DNA of 64,000 nucleotides from Holothuria scabra (taxonomy: Eukaryota > Echinodermata > Holothuroidea > Aspidochirotida > Holothuriidae), in NCBI GenBank assembly GCA_037179385.1, contig CM074179.1, positions 70,327,806-70,391,805 on the forward strand, read 5' to 3'. The position numbers were made by a program, and so were the translations under genes. Positions 12,502-24,851 of this stretch are shown here, piece after piece; position 1 is the stretch's first letter; each line of letters starts with the position of its first letter. The notes beneath the pieces were generated by a model. That model saw only the letters and a program-made list of their open reading frames with translations. It ran no database searches and was not told where the DNA came from.

Positions 12502-13622
12502 TAGGTTAAATCCAATTTTGTTAATGAAAGGGCCAGGGTTCAAAATGCTTCAGAACTCATACATTTCAAAATACTGGAAGAGGACACTCAAATTCCTTTT
12601 CACTCTTTAACAAACTACAGGTTGCATAAAATGTCATGGATAATTGGTTAAAAGGTTACAGAAGCCACTGGCAAACACAAAAAGAAACGCTTTGCTTTGC
12701 AAATGTGATAATGTTACAGTATACTTTTGTTAAAAGTTACTTGCCAAAGATCTTCAACGTTGTCAGATAGGAACTGTTATCTACAGATAACCAAAGTTAC
12801 CAGGATAAACACAGCTTCAAACAAAAGCCTATTGTCTAGAGCAATTTTGGGTAACTGACACATTGCACAGAATACTATTACACAAAATACCTGTACATTG
12901 CACAGAATATTAGAAGGGCCTTTGGAATTCAGTCCCTCAACCAATTAAATCACATGTAGCGTAGCTACCTCAAGTCAAAAGATTACCAGTCCGAATCCCA
13001 TTTTCACAGGACTTTCTTAAGCTGAGATACAGTATCAAATGTTGAAGCTTATTCAATCAAATTAAAATGTTAATTTTTGGAAAAAATTGTGATTTTATTG
13101 TTGTTCTGCTCAAATTGCAATCTTTGTACTTCTTTATTTTTCTGAAAGTTATGGCACCTTGTACCAAGGTGTGATACATATAGCACTTTTTCTCTTAAGG
13201 AGTTGTGTAAATTAAATTAAGCCCTCCCTATAAGCAACATGCAATATAAGCAAACAGAAATATTTAAAGGTCATACTTCATTTTTAATTTTACAGAGAAA
13301 CAAAGCAGGAAGGTACAGTAGGCCTACAGTAATAGTCACAGGACCAAGAATGTGTATCAGATGCAGGTGTAGGCCTGCAGCTGATGCAGGTTTAGGCCTT
13401 ATTTATTGGGTTACTGCTGTATCTTCAATTGCATAGGCTCACTGACAGCCTTAGCACTACACTAATAGTTCAGTAAAATCCAAATAGTCAAATGATGGTC
13501 TGATTTAGTCAGATATGACTGGGGTCAATCAGCTTTAATCTTTCAAATTCTCAGTGCTCACTCAACTGTATCAAGGAAGGTTGTTGTATGTATGTACACT
13601 ATAAACCTTCTTCCTTTCCCAG

Positions 13623-13682
13623 ATTTAACTGAACATGAAGAATTCAAATCCCATGTAGAGAATTTAAAAAGAGGATTTACTG
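13623..13682 (+). CDS. Candidate 60-bp exon of unrecognised plus-strand gene (copy A)
   Basis: A TTCCTTTCCCAG acceptor, an open 60-bp segment and a TG|GTAAGCC donor make a textbook small exon encoding LTEHEEFKSHVENLKRGFT. It can join in phase to 11654. In copy B (about 43937-43997) the acceptor AG has become TG and the donor region is altered, so the exon is broken there. The protein family is not recognised. Splice quality is good but the coding case is thin. Confidence 0.35.
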
Positions 13683-14813
13683 GTAAGCCTACAGAAATAG
13701 ACTCCACTAATGGTCACCTTCACTAGCTGTTCAGATACATACAAAACAAACATATTTACCCATAATCCTTAGAGGTACACAATTTCTTCCACAAATCAGT
13801 TTTGCATCCCTGTCTTGACCATAGTATGGAAGTCTACAGTACTACTGTATCACGTTTACTGTTCCATGTATTGTAAAGGCAGTTCTATAAAAGATAATCC
13901 AAAGAATGATATACTTCATTGCTGGGTTAAATGCTTAAAGGCCTAATCCTCTCACCCCAAAGAGTTCCAATTCTCCCTACCACTTACTTAAGCCTTTCCA
14001 ACACCTGTTTATAATCCTAACCCAGACACAATCACAGTCTATTGCTTTTGGCCTGAGAGTAATGGATATAAGACCTCAATGTGTAATCAAAACACTCAGC
14101 ATATGTTGTGCAATAAATATAAGCATCAGTATTTTGCATCTTTTGAATTTGCCAATCAAAGAGCTGTGCCATTTGAGAACGTCTGTGGACTAGTACTTCG
14201 AATAATGCGTAGGGCCAGGGGTAGAGGATCAGCCCTTTAATTCTGAAAGTCTGCTTACTGTCCTACAGTAAGAAACGCCTAACAAACAGAACCCAATTGT
14301 CCTTAATTTTAGCCTCTCTGCTTACTGCTGTATAGGGCTGTGCATTTTCGGTTAATTCACTATCCGTTTAACCGAAAATGACGTAATGTTCACACAAGAA
14401 CAAAAAGTCATCATTTCCAAAGAGCTCCATCACTTTTGTACAGTGCTGTATAGCCTACTGTATTTCAGAGGATCAAATAAGTCTATTTACTGTACAGTGT
14501 ACAGTGCACAGTTTAGTGTTTTACAGAGTGATAGGGTAACAAAAAACAGCCCCTCTAAAAAACCCAAATTATCAGTATGGTCCTTTACTAACTGTAATAT
14601 CTTGGGAATAATTGGGAAGGTTTGATTAAAAGTCTGGATAACCTCAGAGGATTTGACTGTCACAAAAACAAATCTTTCTTTTTTTTTCCTTTTTTGGTTT
14701 CTTTGACCATAAAGTATTAAATCCTTCATACAGCAAAAGAATCATACTGTATGGTACTGCACTGATGCCTGATGCCCAACGAGATTATTGAAATTGAAAA
14801 AAAAAGTTCCTAC

Positions 14814-14878
14814 CGTGTAAGGCATTCACAAAGACAAACTCTCCCTCCCCTTGGACCTCCCTGGTCTTTGATCAGCCC
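14814..14878 (-). other. Possible non-coding 5' exon of phosphatase copy A
   Basis: On the minus strand a CTGCAG acceptor, 65 bp and a donor G|GTAGGA are kept in both duplicates (copy B at 45069-45133 with GTAAGA). The position, between the coding exon 1 and the likely promoter, fits an untranslated exon. In copy A only one frame is open through it. A coding role is not excluded. Confidence 0.3.
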
Positions 14879-14960
14879 CTGCAGATACTGAAGCCAGTCC
14901 AAGCAAAAAGTATACACACTGAATGACACTGTCCTACAGTACTGCAAACTGTACATGTGC

Positions 14961-15147
14961 GGGTAATAATTTAGCATTCAAACTTTGCATAGCAGTTTTG
15001 AAGATTTTTGAGATCTTTCACACATTTTTTGTGAATGTGCAAGGGTTATGCACACAAAAAATTGCTGCACAATTTTTCATTTGTGTAGCAACTTGGCTAG
15101 CTGTTTGTGTAGCAAATTGCAATGCGATACTGGATAAATTATTCCCT
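14961..15147. mobile_element. MITE, 187 bp, copy A only, 8-bp target duplication
   Basis: The ends are GGGTAATAATTTA and, as reverse complement, AGGGAATAATTTA. The flanks ACATGTGC (14953-14960) and GCATGTGT (15148-15155) are an 8-bp target duplication with one change on each side. Copy B has the empty site ACATGTGT at about 45219-45226. An 8-bp duplication suggests a hAT-type mover. No coding content. Confidence 0.6.
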
Positions 15148-16520
15148 GCATGTGTCAAGGGGGAAGTGGGGCTTAATTTCACTCCATTTGAGTCTCTGTA
15201 CACAGTACTGTATACTCTACATTGTGTACACCAAATCTGCATTTCCTCCTTGCAACTTGAATGACACATGAATGACTGTACAGTAGGCACAATGTTTAAA
15301 TATACCGTAAACCTGTATTAGAATCTACAGTATGTTCCACTGTCTGGAGCAATTAAACAGCAGATTTCTGTCAATTTTATCTTTTTTTTTATCAATATGA
15401 AAACAGGTTTATAAACAGATACTATCTGCACGCCACAATTGAATGGAGAAAAATCCAAGGAAAGCTTAAACGGCAGTGCAGCAATCGATGGTGTATGATT
15501 TATGACATGACATTAATTGATACCATTGTGACCTTTCATTAAACAATCATTTGTACAAGAATAATGTGTAATTAATCGCTTATCCAGTAACAGCCCTGCT
15601 TACAGTATTTCATGTCATTATTTTCCAGTTTCCCCCCTAAAAATGGAAAACGGTGTTTTTCGCTCAAAAAAATCAAGGGTGGGAAACAACAAATTGTATT
15701 GAACAGTAAGTACATGTACCCCGCGGTCAGACACTTCAATGGGCAAGGCCAGAAGCTACACCTGTCGGGGAACACTGCCCCCCCCCCCCCTGTTGGAGAA
15801 GGTAAGCGGTTTTGTCAGGGAGCCCTAAAAATAATGAGAAAATGAAAAAAAAAAAAAAACCTACCAGGACTCAAGTAATTGGATAGGTGATCTTGGCCAT
15901 ATTTTTGTTTTGAAATGCTATTTTAATATGTACAGTATCAGCACTGATTTTCAATCAGTTCTCCTTAGCTTTGTCATACCTCTTCCATGAACCTCGTCCT
16001 ACTGTACACGTATATCCGCTCCCGTCAGTTAAGGATGGCAATTTCCTTTGAGGAGGCTTAAAAATGAAGGTAAAGGACTGAAATTTGTGGATGGATTGTC
16101 ACAGACTGTTTTTTTTTTCTTTCTTTATGAACTATTTTTTCTATTGTAACCCAATTTTAATGCATGCATCTGAATTGGTTTTAATCACTTCTTCCTACGT
16201 AGCTCTGCTACGTATCCCTTATACGATCTCCACAAGGTCATGCTTAGATAAACATACTAAGAAGGCTAGGCTTGGCAAATTCCCTCTTAATGGGCCACAA
16301 TTGTTATTTTTGACAAATTTCGGGTTGTCATCATTTTCTTCTGAAGTTAATCAAGTACAATTTTTTTCATTTAATGGCCGAAGAACTCTGATGGTAACCT
16401 ACTTTTTATGGGCACTGAACAACTCAAGTCAAGGTACAGTACGTACAGACCGCCTCAAGGTACTGACAGACTTGAGTTACTGACTGACTCAAGATATAGT
16501 CACCATACAATGAATGCCTA

Positions 16521-17747
16521 TAGGCCTATAGTGTTGGCCAGCCTACTGTAGGCCTAGGCTATTTATTGTAATACTCTTAGACCAAGGGCCTTTGGTTTCC
16601 TCTTCTAATTAATGTATCGATGGGGAGGAAAGTTTGATTCATGCAGGACCATACCAAAGTCTTTTATACCGTATTAAACTAGCCTAGTGCTTAAATTGAA
16701 CCTTTCTCTTCATTCTATCATCCTTGTATTTTCTATCCATTGCTGTAAGCCTCGGCCGGGGTCCGTCAGTTTCCGTCCTCCATAGTTTCTGCCCATTACC
16801 TTCCTCCCCTGAAAATCTTGGGGGGAAGGGGGGGGGGGAATAATGTGTGAACTAACATGTGTTAAAAAATTTTAAATATCAAATCCAAGTTCAAGACAAC
16901 AATAAAATTTGTGGATATACTGTAGGCTAGGCCTAAAACTTTTTCAGCATCCTTGTCGAAAAGAATGAATTGTGTGATGTTTGTTTAAACGGCAACCATG
17001 GTCGAGGTATTCCATTTTTTTACGTACAGTAGGTAGGCCTAGTCCATGTGTCTAGAGGGCACAACCAAAATTAAAACCATACAGTAGGGGCAGTTAGTGT
17101 TACACTGTACGAGTATAGGACGAAAACCCGTAAATTCACGATGTTTACTTCAAATCAAATTCGTGTTGGAAATTCCCCCCTGCATGTTATTCCTTGTCAC
17201 AAAACTATCAAAATTACTTAAAAAAAAAAAACAAAATTACATTACCTGGCTCGAAAATAACAAGACGATTTTCGTCCTAGGGCCTAGCTAGGTTTAGCCC
17301 TTGAACAGGACCCAGCATTACGTTCCTATGCTATACACTTCATTTCTGGGCCCTTGCCCAGTACACACAAAAACACAGCTCACTTGCCTACTCACGCATG
17401 AGTAGGCATCCCTCACGTCCCCAAAAAGATACCTTTTCTCACCAAACTTTCCACAGATGATCTTTGTCATCATTTTCACCTTCCACACAAGTCTTTTAAC
17501 GAAGTAAAGCCTTTAAGAGGGAAATTTTGGTTGGATAATTCTGCGAGTAACGTTAAGCCTGTGCAGATTATTTTTTTCAGTTGAAGAAGTCAGTGTTTGT
17601 CATGTGATCTCATTTAAAACGGGGAAACCTACGCATTGACTGTACAATTTCGTAATGTACAGAGAGCTTACTATATGAAGTACAAGTATTGACTAGCCGC
17701 GCGTATTTTGGTCTTCGACAGCTTGTCTAGCGGAAGTCCTTCCCATC
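16521..17747. other. Non-coding stretch between duplication copy A and candidate exon
   Basis: It begins with TAGGCCTA-rich sequence (16515-16560) and has a G-run at about 16822-16838. No exon is supported. The last 150 bp before 17748 could be a promoter or 5' UTR (it includes GCCGCGCGTATTTTGG), but I see no TATA box. Confidence 0.4.
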
Positions 17748-17864
17748 ATGCAATACAGTAGCACTGTAGCAGATGATCAAGATGTCGATGTTACTGTGAA
17801 GGATGGCACCACATTTTTCCTGCCTTTTGCTATGAATTTACTGGTATTAAACATTCCAGAAGGT
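17748..17864 (+). CDS. Candidate first coding exon, unrecognised gene
   Basis: From an ATG at 17748 the frame is open for 39 codons and meets a strong donor, GGT|GTAAGT, in phase 0. The peptide starts MQYSSTVADDQDVDVTVKDG and ends in a hydrophobic stretch (FFLPFAMNLLVLNIP). No downstream partner exon could be found among the repeats to the right, so the call rests on ATG, open frame and donor only. Confidence 0.35.
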
Positions 17865-18799
17865 GTAAGTGGTATCTAAGAATGCTCAAAATCATTATAT
17901 TAACTCAAATCTGTTCTATAAACCATTCCATCGTAATTAGAGCTCGGTTTGTTGTTTTGGCTTAAAACATTGTTACCTTTGTACATGTAGGCCAGTGACC
18001 GTAGTAAGGAGTGACTACAAGGAGCGGATTATACGGTCACGTTTAGTGACTAAGCTAGGTTAGGCTCAATCAGTGCCTACTGTAACAATAACATTACTCG
18101 TTAGTCATACAGCGCATTCAACAGTACAAAATGCTCCACACAGCACACACTACAATCTGAATACAAGCACACGAAAGCAAAGTGCAATGGAGCAATGTAC
18201 AGGGTCCAGGCACTGGAGCTCAGAAGTACAGGTCTTGGCCTAGCTTAGGCTGTGCAAGGCCTTCATCACATTGATTAGTCCCCAGTAGTCAGTAAGGACT
18301 GTGGTGGTTCGCTACACTTTCTATATGGGAAGCAATTCTGCGATGGTACATTTATTGAGGAGCCGACGGCTTGCGCGCCCCACGGTCCCTTAGTATATAG
18401 GCTAGTATAAAGTCACACCATACTTGTGGCCAGCCTTCAGGCTACAGTACCAAGCGCCTGTGATAGAAGTCCTAATTTCACTGCTGCCGGGAAAAAATAC
18501 TGTCAGTTGAATTATTCTTACCGGTGGGTCAAACATGAAAACTTTTTGGCTGACAATAGTTCTTCATTTCTCCTTCTGGTCGCATGCGGTGAAGACTGGA
18601 GAGTAAACTGAACATGCACATGATGAGGATAGGGAGAGGACGTCACCACACGTCACACTGTTATTGTAGTTCAGCTGCTCAAGCGTAGATTCATTCGAGT
18701 CATCTGCGATTTGGGTACGGTAATTAGTCGCGTTAGTATGGAATAATATTTTAACATTTATTCGGGAATTTCAGATATCTCTTATTATGCAACATTTTA
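17865..18799. other. Non-coding stretch with a repeat fragment
   Basis: It contains a repeat tail at 18066-18240 (CATTCAACAGTA, then ACAAGCACAC, GCAATGGAGCAATGTACAGGGTCCAGG) also found around copy C at 56611-56660 and 57850-57895. A 61-codon open frame at 18426-18611 has no supporting signals. Confidence 0.4.
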
Positions 18800-19101
18800 T
18801 ATATCTGAAAATGAATTCTGAAATTGAATTAGAGATATCTGAAATTGAATTGAAGATATCCGAGGAATTGAATGAGAAATATCTGAAACTGAATTAGAGA
18901 TATCTGAAAATGAATTAGAGATATCTGAAATTAAATTAGATATCGGAAATTGAATTAGAGATTTCTGAAATTGAATTAGAGATATCTGAAATAGAATTAG
19001 AGATATTTGAAATTGAATTAGTGATATCTGAAATTGAATTAGAGATGAATTAGAGATATCTGAAATTAAATTAGAGATATCTAAAATTGAATTAGAGATA
19101 T
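18800..19101. repeat. Tandem array, ~21-bp unit GAGATATCTGAAATTGAATTA
   Basis: About 14 units of a 20-21-bp motif built from AGATATCTGAAA and TTGAATTAG follow each other with small changes. The multiple-of-three period makes a long open frame on the minus strand (19210-18797), which is a repeat artefact and not a gene. Each unit holds the palindrome AGATATCT. Confidence 0.9.
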
Positions 19102-19290
19102 CCCTTAGAAAAATTACTCGCGAGATTTGTATGAGAAAATTCTCGCGAGATTCATACGAGAAATTGGGACACGAGAATAACCTCACAAGAAAAGGATGCT
19201 TCGAGGACATTCTCGTGAGAAATTTCTTGTGAGGATATTCTCACGAGGACATTCTCACGAGGATATTCTCATCCGAAATCCTCCTCAACC
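19102..19290. repeat. Degenerate repeat of TCTCGCGAGA / GAGGACATTCTCACGA words
   Basis: Palindromic CTCGCGAG (twice) and imperfect repeats of GAGGATATTCTCACGAG follow directly after the 21-bp array. It looks like a second short tandem family. No gene is seen. Confidence 0.6.
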
Positions 19291-19731
19291 TGACAGTGTC
19301 ACTATTGTCCCATTTTTTGTATGAATCTCACGAGAATTTTCTTATACAGGACATACTGTACCAGTTATAGCTGAAATAGCTGCATAAAATCTCTGGCAGA
19401 GAGCCACAGGTAGTTATAAGCATCATCGTTTTGACTACACTAAAGTGACTTGCCTGCGCATGCATGCAGGTCTATGCCTGACCAGAGGATGTTTTAGTCA
19501 CAATTAATTAAAAACCTAAGTTAGGGTTTCAATTCAAGGCATATTCATTTAAGCTTTTCATTTCACTTACCACTGGCTAACAAACTCAGAGAAAGTAAAG
19601 AAAAGAAGAGAAAGCTGATATGATGCTGTATTATATATTTATTTAAATTAATGATAAACAGTTACAATACAACCACCACCAATTAATCATGATAAATACC
19701 CAATTTAATGTACAACAGTAACTGTTAAAAG

Positions 19732-19857
19732 CAGGGTTGTTGATTTTGTTTATTCCTTAAAAAATAATCATGATTTAAATAAGAGAATTAAATCAAATAA
19801 GTTGATTTGAAACATGATTTTTTCTATTAAAATCATGATCTAAATCAAACAACCCTG
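19732..19857. mobile_element. hAT-like MITE, 126 bp, with target duplication
   Basis: The ends are CAGGGTTGTTGATTTTG and, reverse complemented, CAGGGTTGTTTGATTTAG. The flanks GTTAAAAG (19724-19731) and GTTGAAAG (19858-19865) match 7 of 8, the hAT target-duplication length. The interior holds AATCATGAT palindromes able to fold back. No coding capacity. Confidence 0.8.
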
Positions 19858-19865
19858 GTTGAAAG

Positions 19866-20640
19866 GATGGCGTTCATCCCTTAATATGGTGGAAAGTTTT
19901 ATCCTGATTGCACCGAGTCCAGTCGATGGGGACATCTTTCTCACTTGGGGGGGGGGGGGGGGCAGGGGGAAGTTCCCCCCCCCCCCCCCCGGGAAAAAAT
20001 TGGGGGAAATTTGATGAAAGTGGGGAAATTTGATGAATCTTCTTATTATTACAAAAATTTCTCAAAATTTTTGTTAGAATAAGAAATTGTGAGACATTTC
20101 TCATACATAATTCGTAACTCAGATTTCGTCAGTGTCGCATGAACCGGCCCAATTCGCGTTCACAGAAATGTCCTCGCCGCGTAGCAGATTGAACGTTCTC
20201 TTGTGTTTGTATATGCACAGGGGTCGTGATCAGTGCATTTCAGTGCACAGGAAGCTGTTATCCAGGTGATACTTTGGGAATTCAGTAAAAGGATGTGAAA
20301 ACTGACAAGTCACTACCGTAAACCCCGAGGTTGTTATGTTCTTCTACAAGCTAGCAGTAGCTGTACGATTTTACTCTGTGTACATAACGATGGATGGGGC
20401 TGAAACAATCCATGGCCAACGATAAAGTTAAAGTTAATCTAGAAATTAGAATTAGCGGGATCCGTTGGCACACTTAGATTTTGTTACTTAGCCTAATCCT
20501 TGGAGGCTTACAAGGTAGTTAGGGAAAATAGCTTTCTGCTCACTTTGAGTGTAACAATAAATGGGCAATGAGTACCTTGTAGCCTACTACACTTAACAGA
20601 CTGCTTTTCTAACAGGATATCCTGTGTGATCGAGCCACTA
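19866..20640. other. Non-coding stretch with G16/C16 inverted homopolymers
   Basis: It contains G16 at 19947-19962 and C16 at 19975-19990. The remainder up to 20640 shows no supported exon. A possible cluster of transcription words near 20150-20340 cannot be resolved by eye. Confidence 0.5.
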
Positions 20641-23600
20641 TTAGGCCTCCTTAGTGGCGTGAGGCCATTGGGCCATCCTCCCCCCCCCCCCCCCTCACAG
20701 ATGCCATTTTTTCTTTGTTCTTAAAAATACGTAGTCTAACTTTATTAACACAGATTTTACTTCAAAAGATAGCATATGTGGCACCAGATTGCTTAAAAGG
20801 ACACCCAATTTTCAGAAATTTTCAAAGGGGAAGGATTGTCCTTGCAAGGTCTTTCAGTGATGCCACCTTTTTTTAATTCCTACAAATAGACCTAGGCAAA
20901 TTCTGTCAAATTCCAATTTTTACTTAAAAAGGTAGACTCTGTTTCCCACTGGTGGCATCGATAAAAAAGACTACATGTTTAGATTCTCTTTACAAGCATA
21001 AATGTGCTATTTTGAGGATCTGAGGGGTCTGTTTTTTCGAAATTTTCTTTACGCTCCGCGCCAACCAATGGTGGCGCTTCGCTCGGTCTTACATTAGGCA
21101 TAAGCTACCTCTATGAAGTCTGGGCAATGTTTGTTAACACAATTCATTGTGCTTCATTGGCAGCACAACCAGCCTACATGCGTCCAAAAAGATAATTCTA
21201 TTGCCCTGGTCTGCTGAGGCAGCTCTGGTTGCAAACTTGGCGTGCACTGATTAAACAGTCTCTGCCTTAATGAATGAGGTTTTCAATGGGCCTCTTTGTT
21301 TACATAGTGCTGGACATGGCAGCTACTATTGACAGAAAGCTGATAATAGGAAGTCGGGTTGACCTTGCTGTAACATCACTTTTTGAACAAAAAGTGGAGT
21401 GTCGGGTATAAATTGTATAGAGGCTACCTTATGCTTAATGTATGGGCAAAATTACATTTTGGGGGTAAAATTAGCTCTTAACTCTCTGATCACTTTGCAG
21501 TTTGCGAACATATTTTGAAGTGAGCATTTTATTTCAAACGACAAAAGAAGAAAGCGACTGGTTAGATTCTTCGTATTACCCTGGAATGATTACAGTCTGG
21601 CTGTAAAAAAAAACATTATTTCGTTGGAAAAAAATTTGCCATAAAAATTATGTAAATTTACAGAGAATTTTTTTAACAGTGTATGAGACGGGGCAGGGGG
21701 AATACTGCGCAAAACTTCCGCAAAATCTGAATTCGGGCAGGAATTTGGGAAAAAATTCGAGCAGAAATTTGGAAATAATTCGGACAGCTCTTTAATTTTG
21801 AAATAAATGGGATGGTTTTACAGGAAATTCCTTAATGTGGCCGAAATCTCAAAAAGATATATCGGGAAAAAGGAAAGAAACGTCAGTTAGTCGCAATAAA
21901 ATTTTCATGAAAAACCAAGTCAAGATTCCAAAAGGTCGCTACACCTCAGGGCAGCTCAAAAAGCTATTACTCGTGACCGCTACTTCACAGATCACCACAA
22001 CACAATGCCCGAAATTGTCGAATATCCAAGTTCTTTCAAGCATTTGCCCGAAAATGGAAAAGTATCATAGCGAGGGTAACATAGTTACGAAAAATTAAAG
22101 AGATAAAAAATCGCGACACTTTTGGGATGCCTGTGGCTAAAGAGAAACAATTATTTTTGAGACTTTTTAAATCTTGTGCAACACATTACCGGAAAAGGCC
22201 AATTAATTTAATAGTTTCAAATCTTTGCCGAAAAACAGAAGACGCTATATTTAAAGTACAATTTTCATGGAAAATAAAAAAGATCGCATTTGGGTAGAAT
22301 GTGAAAAAAAGCCTTGCATCATCCCAACTTTACCCTGCAGTCTTGCAAAAAATTTGCCCGAAATGGTCGAATATTCGGGCAAAGGTTTTAAAAATGCTGG
22401 GACGTTTTCAATTACCAAATTAATTCAACGAATAGACAGGAGGGTGTTCAGGTGCCCAAAAGTTTGCCATCTATCCTGCTCTAGAGCCAAATACGTGCAA
22501 TGGTTATGAGAATCGGGTAATTTGTTTTTCGATACTTTATGATGCAGGGTGAGAATGTCTTCCCTCAAGTCTGCTTGAAAATTCATTTCACAACACCTTG
22601 TAACGTGAATAAACTGTCAATAAGTGTTACTAATAGAAGAAAAATCATCTACTTGATTTCATCCAATGGTAGTGGTACATTTTATCTGGTTCGTCTGATC
22701 AAAGAAGCGACTGCTAAGATCCCACAGTCCTTCTTCTTGTATATAGTCGGAAGTTCGGGCACACAATTTTTTCTATATATATTGAATTTAGCAAAGAGCC
22801 GCAATAGAGTAAAATTCATTAGAATGTTTTCAATTCCGTTTTGCAGTTTCCCCCGAAAAAATGTGAGACCATTTCATCGATTGATAGTGATACATTTTAT
22901 CTGGTAATTTTCTGATCAAATAGCGACTACTTAGATCCTCCTATAAGCTTGGGAAATGTCATTTCCGACTGTCTCACGGGTCCGATTTTTCAAAATTTTC
23001 TGTTCGCTTCGCGTCAACCAGTGGTGAAGCTCCGCGCAGAAAGCATTCCCGTACCAGAATTTTAGTTTCAAGTGAACATTTTTCGTGCAAACAGAACCTC
23101 GAATTAGCGACTTCTAAGACCTCTATAAGCATAAGAAATACAATTTTCGACTGTTTGAAGGGTCAGATTTTTCAAAATTTCCAGTACGTTTCGCCCCAAC
23201 CTATAGTGGTGCTCCAATTAGACCGTTTCATAGCAGAATTTAAGTTTCAAGTGAACATTTTTTCAAAAGGAAACTCAAAATAGCGACTGCTTAGGTCCCC
23301 ACATAAGTCCGGGAAATGTCATTTTCAACTGTCTGACGGGTCGGATATTTAAAAATGTTCTGTACACTTCGAGCCAACTAATGGTGGCGCTCCACTTAGT
23401 CTCTCTTGCCGAATTTTAGTTTGGAACGAACGTACGTTTATCTGCAATTGAAACTCAAAAATAGGCGACTGCTTGGATCCCCTTTACAACATTTTCAACT
23501 GTCTGAGAGGTACGAATTTTCAAATTTTTCTGGATGCTCCGCGCCAACGAGCGGTGGCGCTCCGCTTTGACTGTCTTATGGGCAGAATTACTTTTTTCGG

Positions 23601-24240
23601 GCAAAAATCTGCTGCCCCCAAACTGAAATGCTCTCCTACGTGTATGTAAATATCTTACTCAGGCGTAAACTGGAACAGCTGCTTGCCACATTCTGCAGGA
23701 TTCCAGATTTGCAATGCTAGCATACATAGTCCAGTGGAGTAATGAACTGAGCTAATCAGTATCTCAAAAGTGTGTTTTAATCTTAGAAAAATCACGCATT
23801 TTTCTCACAGAGTTAAAGACAATTTAACCTGGCAAATGCCATTTTCAGCCATCTGGGAGGTTTTAAAATCCAAAGTTTCCTTTGTACACTCCAGGCCAAC
23901 CAATGATGGCGCTACACTTAGATAGTTAACTCCAGCCACCCCCCTTCAAAAGTATCCAGCCCCCCATAAGCCCCTCAAAAATCCTAGCTATGCCCCTGCC
24001 CTGGACCCCCTACCAGGGCTTTGCCCCTGAACCCCACCAGGGGCATTTAAGCGGCTTCCCCCTGGACCCCACGCCGGTAGAGTTTTGTGCTTCGCGCAAA
24101 ACAGGACGCCTTACGGCGTCACCATTATGTCAGCTGCCGAAAACTTGTGGACCCCCTAATAAAAGACATCTTCCGCCGCCTATGTATAGTCTTTTATTTA
24201 CCAAACACAAGTACAATCAGCAACTATGAGAGGATCCCAT
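20641..24240. repeat. Complex repeat block with ~175-bp tandem units
   Basis: From about 22960 to 23640 four units of ~175 bp repeat in direct orientation, each with GGGTC-GATTTTTCAAA, a CGC-CCAACC-ATGGTGGCGCTCC stretch and AGCGACTGCTTAGATCCCC. Related single units lie at 21020-21100 and 23850-23920. Around 21690-22400, words such as ATTCGGGCA and TTGCCCGAAA repeat irregularly. The block ends at 23990-24090 in a G/C-rich motif (CCCCTGGACCCC, CCAGGGGC) that recurs inverted at 52610-52690. Open frames at 21835, 22267 and 22539 lie in repeat sequence and are not called. Confidence 0.6.
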
Positions 24241-24851
24241 TCAAAACCTCCTGTACAACAGCAGACACGATTTAAACAACTTAGAAGAAAAATAATTTAA
24301 TACAGCATTAGAGAGATATTTTATAAGAATGGAATGAACATTACAATTAAAGTAACATCTGAACCAAAGTGAGACTTCTTGAAGGGGAAGTTTCAAAGGA
24401 TGAAGTTAGTTAGTTAGATGGGGTTTAACGACACACCAACACGAATGTGTTATGTAGTGTCACCAGGATAGACAAAGTAACAATGTTGGGGGCAAAACTA
24501 CCTAAAAAGGAAAGGAAAGTAAACAAGAGCCCAATGGGCACTGTGGTTCCTTGCTAGATATTATGAGAACTGTACAGCCAGTCTGTGAAATAGAGCTAAG
24601 CAAAAGTTCATACTCAGTGTTTGTAACATCTTCACAAGGGGTATTTTAGTACTAATTTTACATGAAATCAAAGATTAAATTCTGTGGCCTTACTAACATT
24701 CAACTTTTGTAATGCTTGGTGATCCTTCAAAAACACTACCTCATTTCAATATGTATTTATGCTTGTAATCAAATTTGATATTATCACCAATAAATGATAC
24801 ACAATGTGGTCAGAGAATGAAAAACACCCCTTGTATTTCTCTCACAAGTTA
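24241..24851. other. Non-coding stretch with a (TTAG)n/GATGGGGTTTAACGAC repeat
   Basis: At 24402-24475 a GTTAGTTAGTTAGATGGGGT motif followed by TTAACGACACACCAACACGA is a dispersed family seen also at 197-230 and 48250-48315. Nothing else is recognised. Confidence 0.45.

Larger units (their letters stand above)
4485..16520. repeat. Segmental duplication, copy A
   Basis: This ~12-kb block matches 35030-45580 in direct orientation. Matched landmarks run in order: AATGACTCTGCCCTTATTTGATT at 4489 and 35040; phosphatase exon 2 at 6033 and 37802; exon 1 at 9019 and 41151; the candidate plus exon at 11558 and 42170; a possible UTR exon at 14814 and 45069; and GAACAACTCAAGTCAAGGTAC at 16420 and 45480. 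Coding differences are about 8 in 140 (exon 1) and 13 in 112 (exon 2). Copy A alone carries a LINE (9754-11539), small inserts at 12234-12501 and 14961-15147, and extra sequence at about 15290-16260. Homology stops at the hairpin element on the left and near ACAATGAAT on the right. Confidence 0.9.

Noticed and set aside
12990..13030. tRNA-like tail (CAGTCCGAATCCC)
   Set aside because: No matching acceptor stem or A box upstream, and the copy in B has lost the pattern; not a tRNA or clear SINE.
14923..15290. Overlapping 113- and 90-codon open frames on both strands
   Set aside because: They overlie a MITE insertion that is absent from copy B, so the frames are chance.
18797..19210. 137-codon minus-strand open frame rich in ISNSISDIS
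   Set aside because: It is the translation of a 21-bp tandem array; length comes from the repeat period, not from coding constraint.
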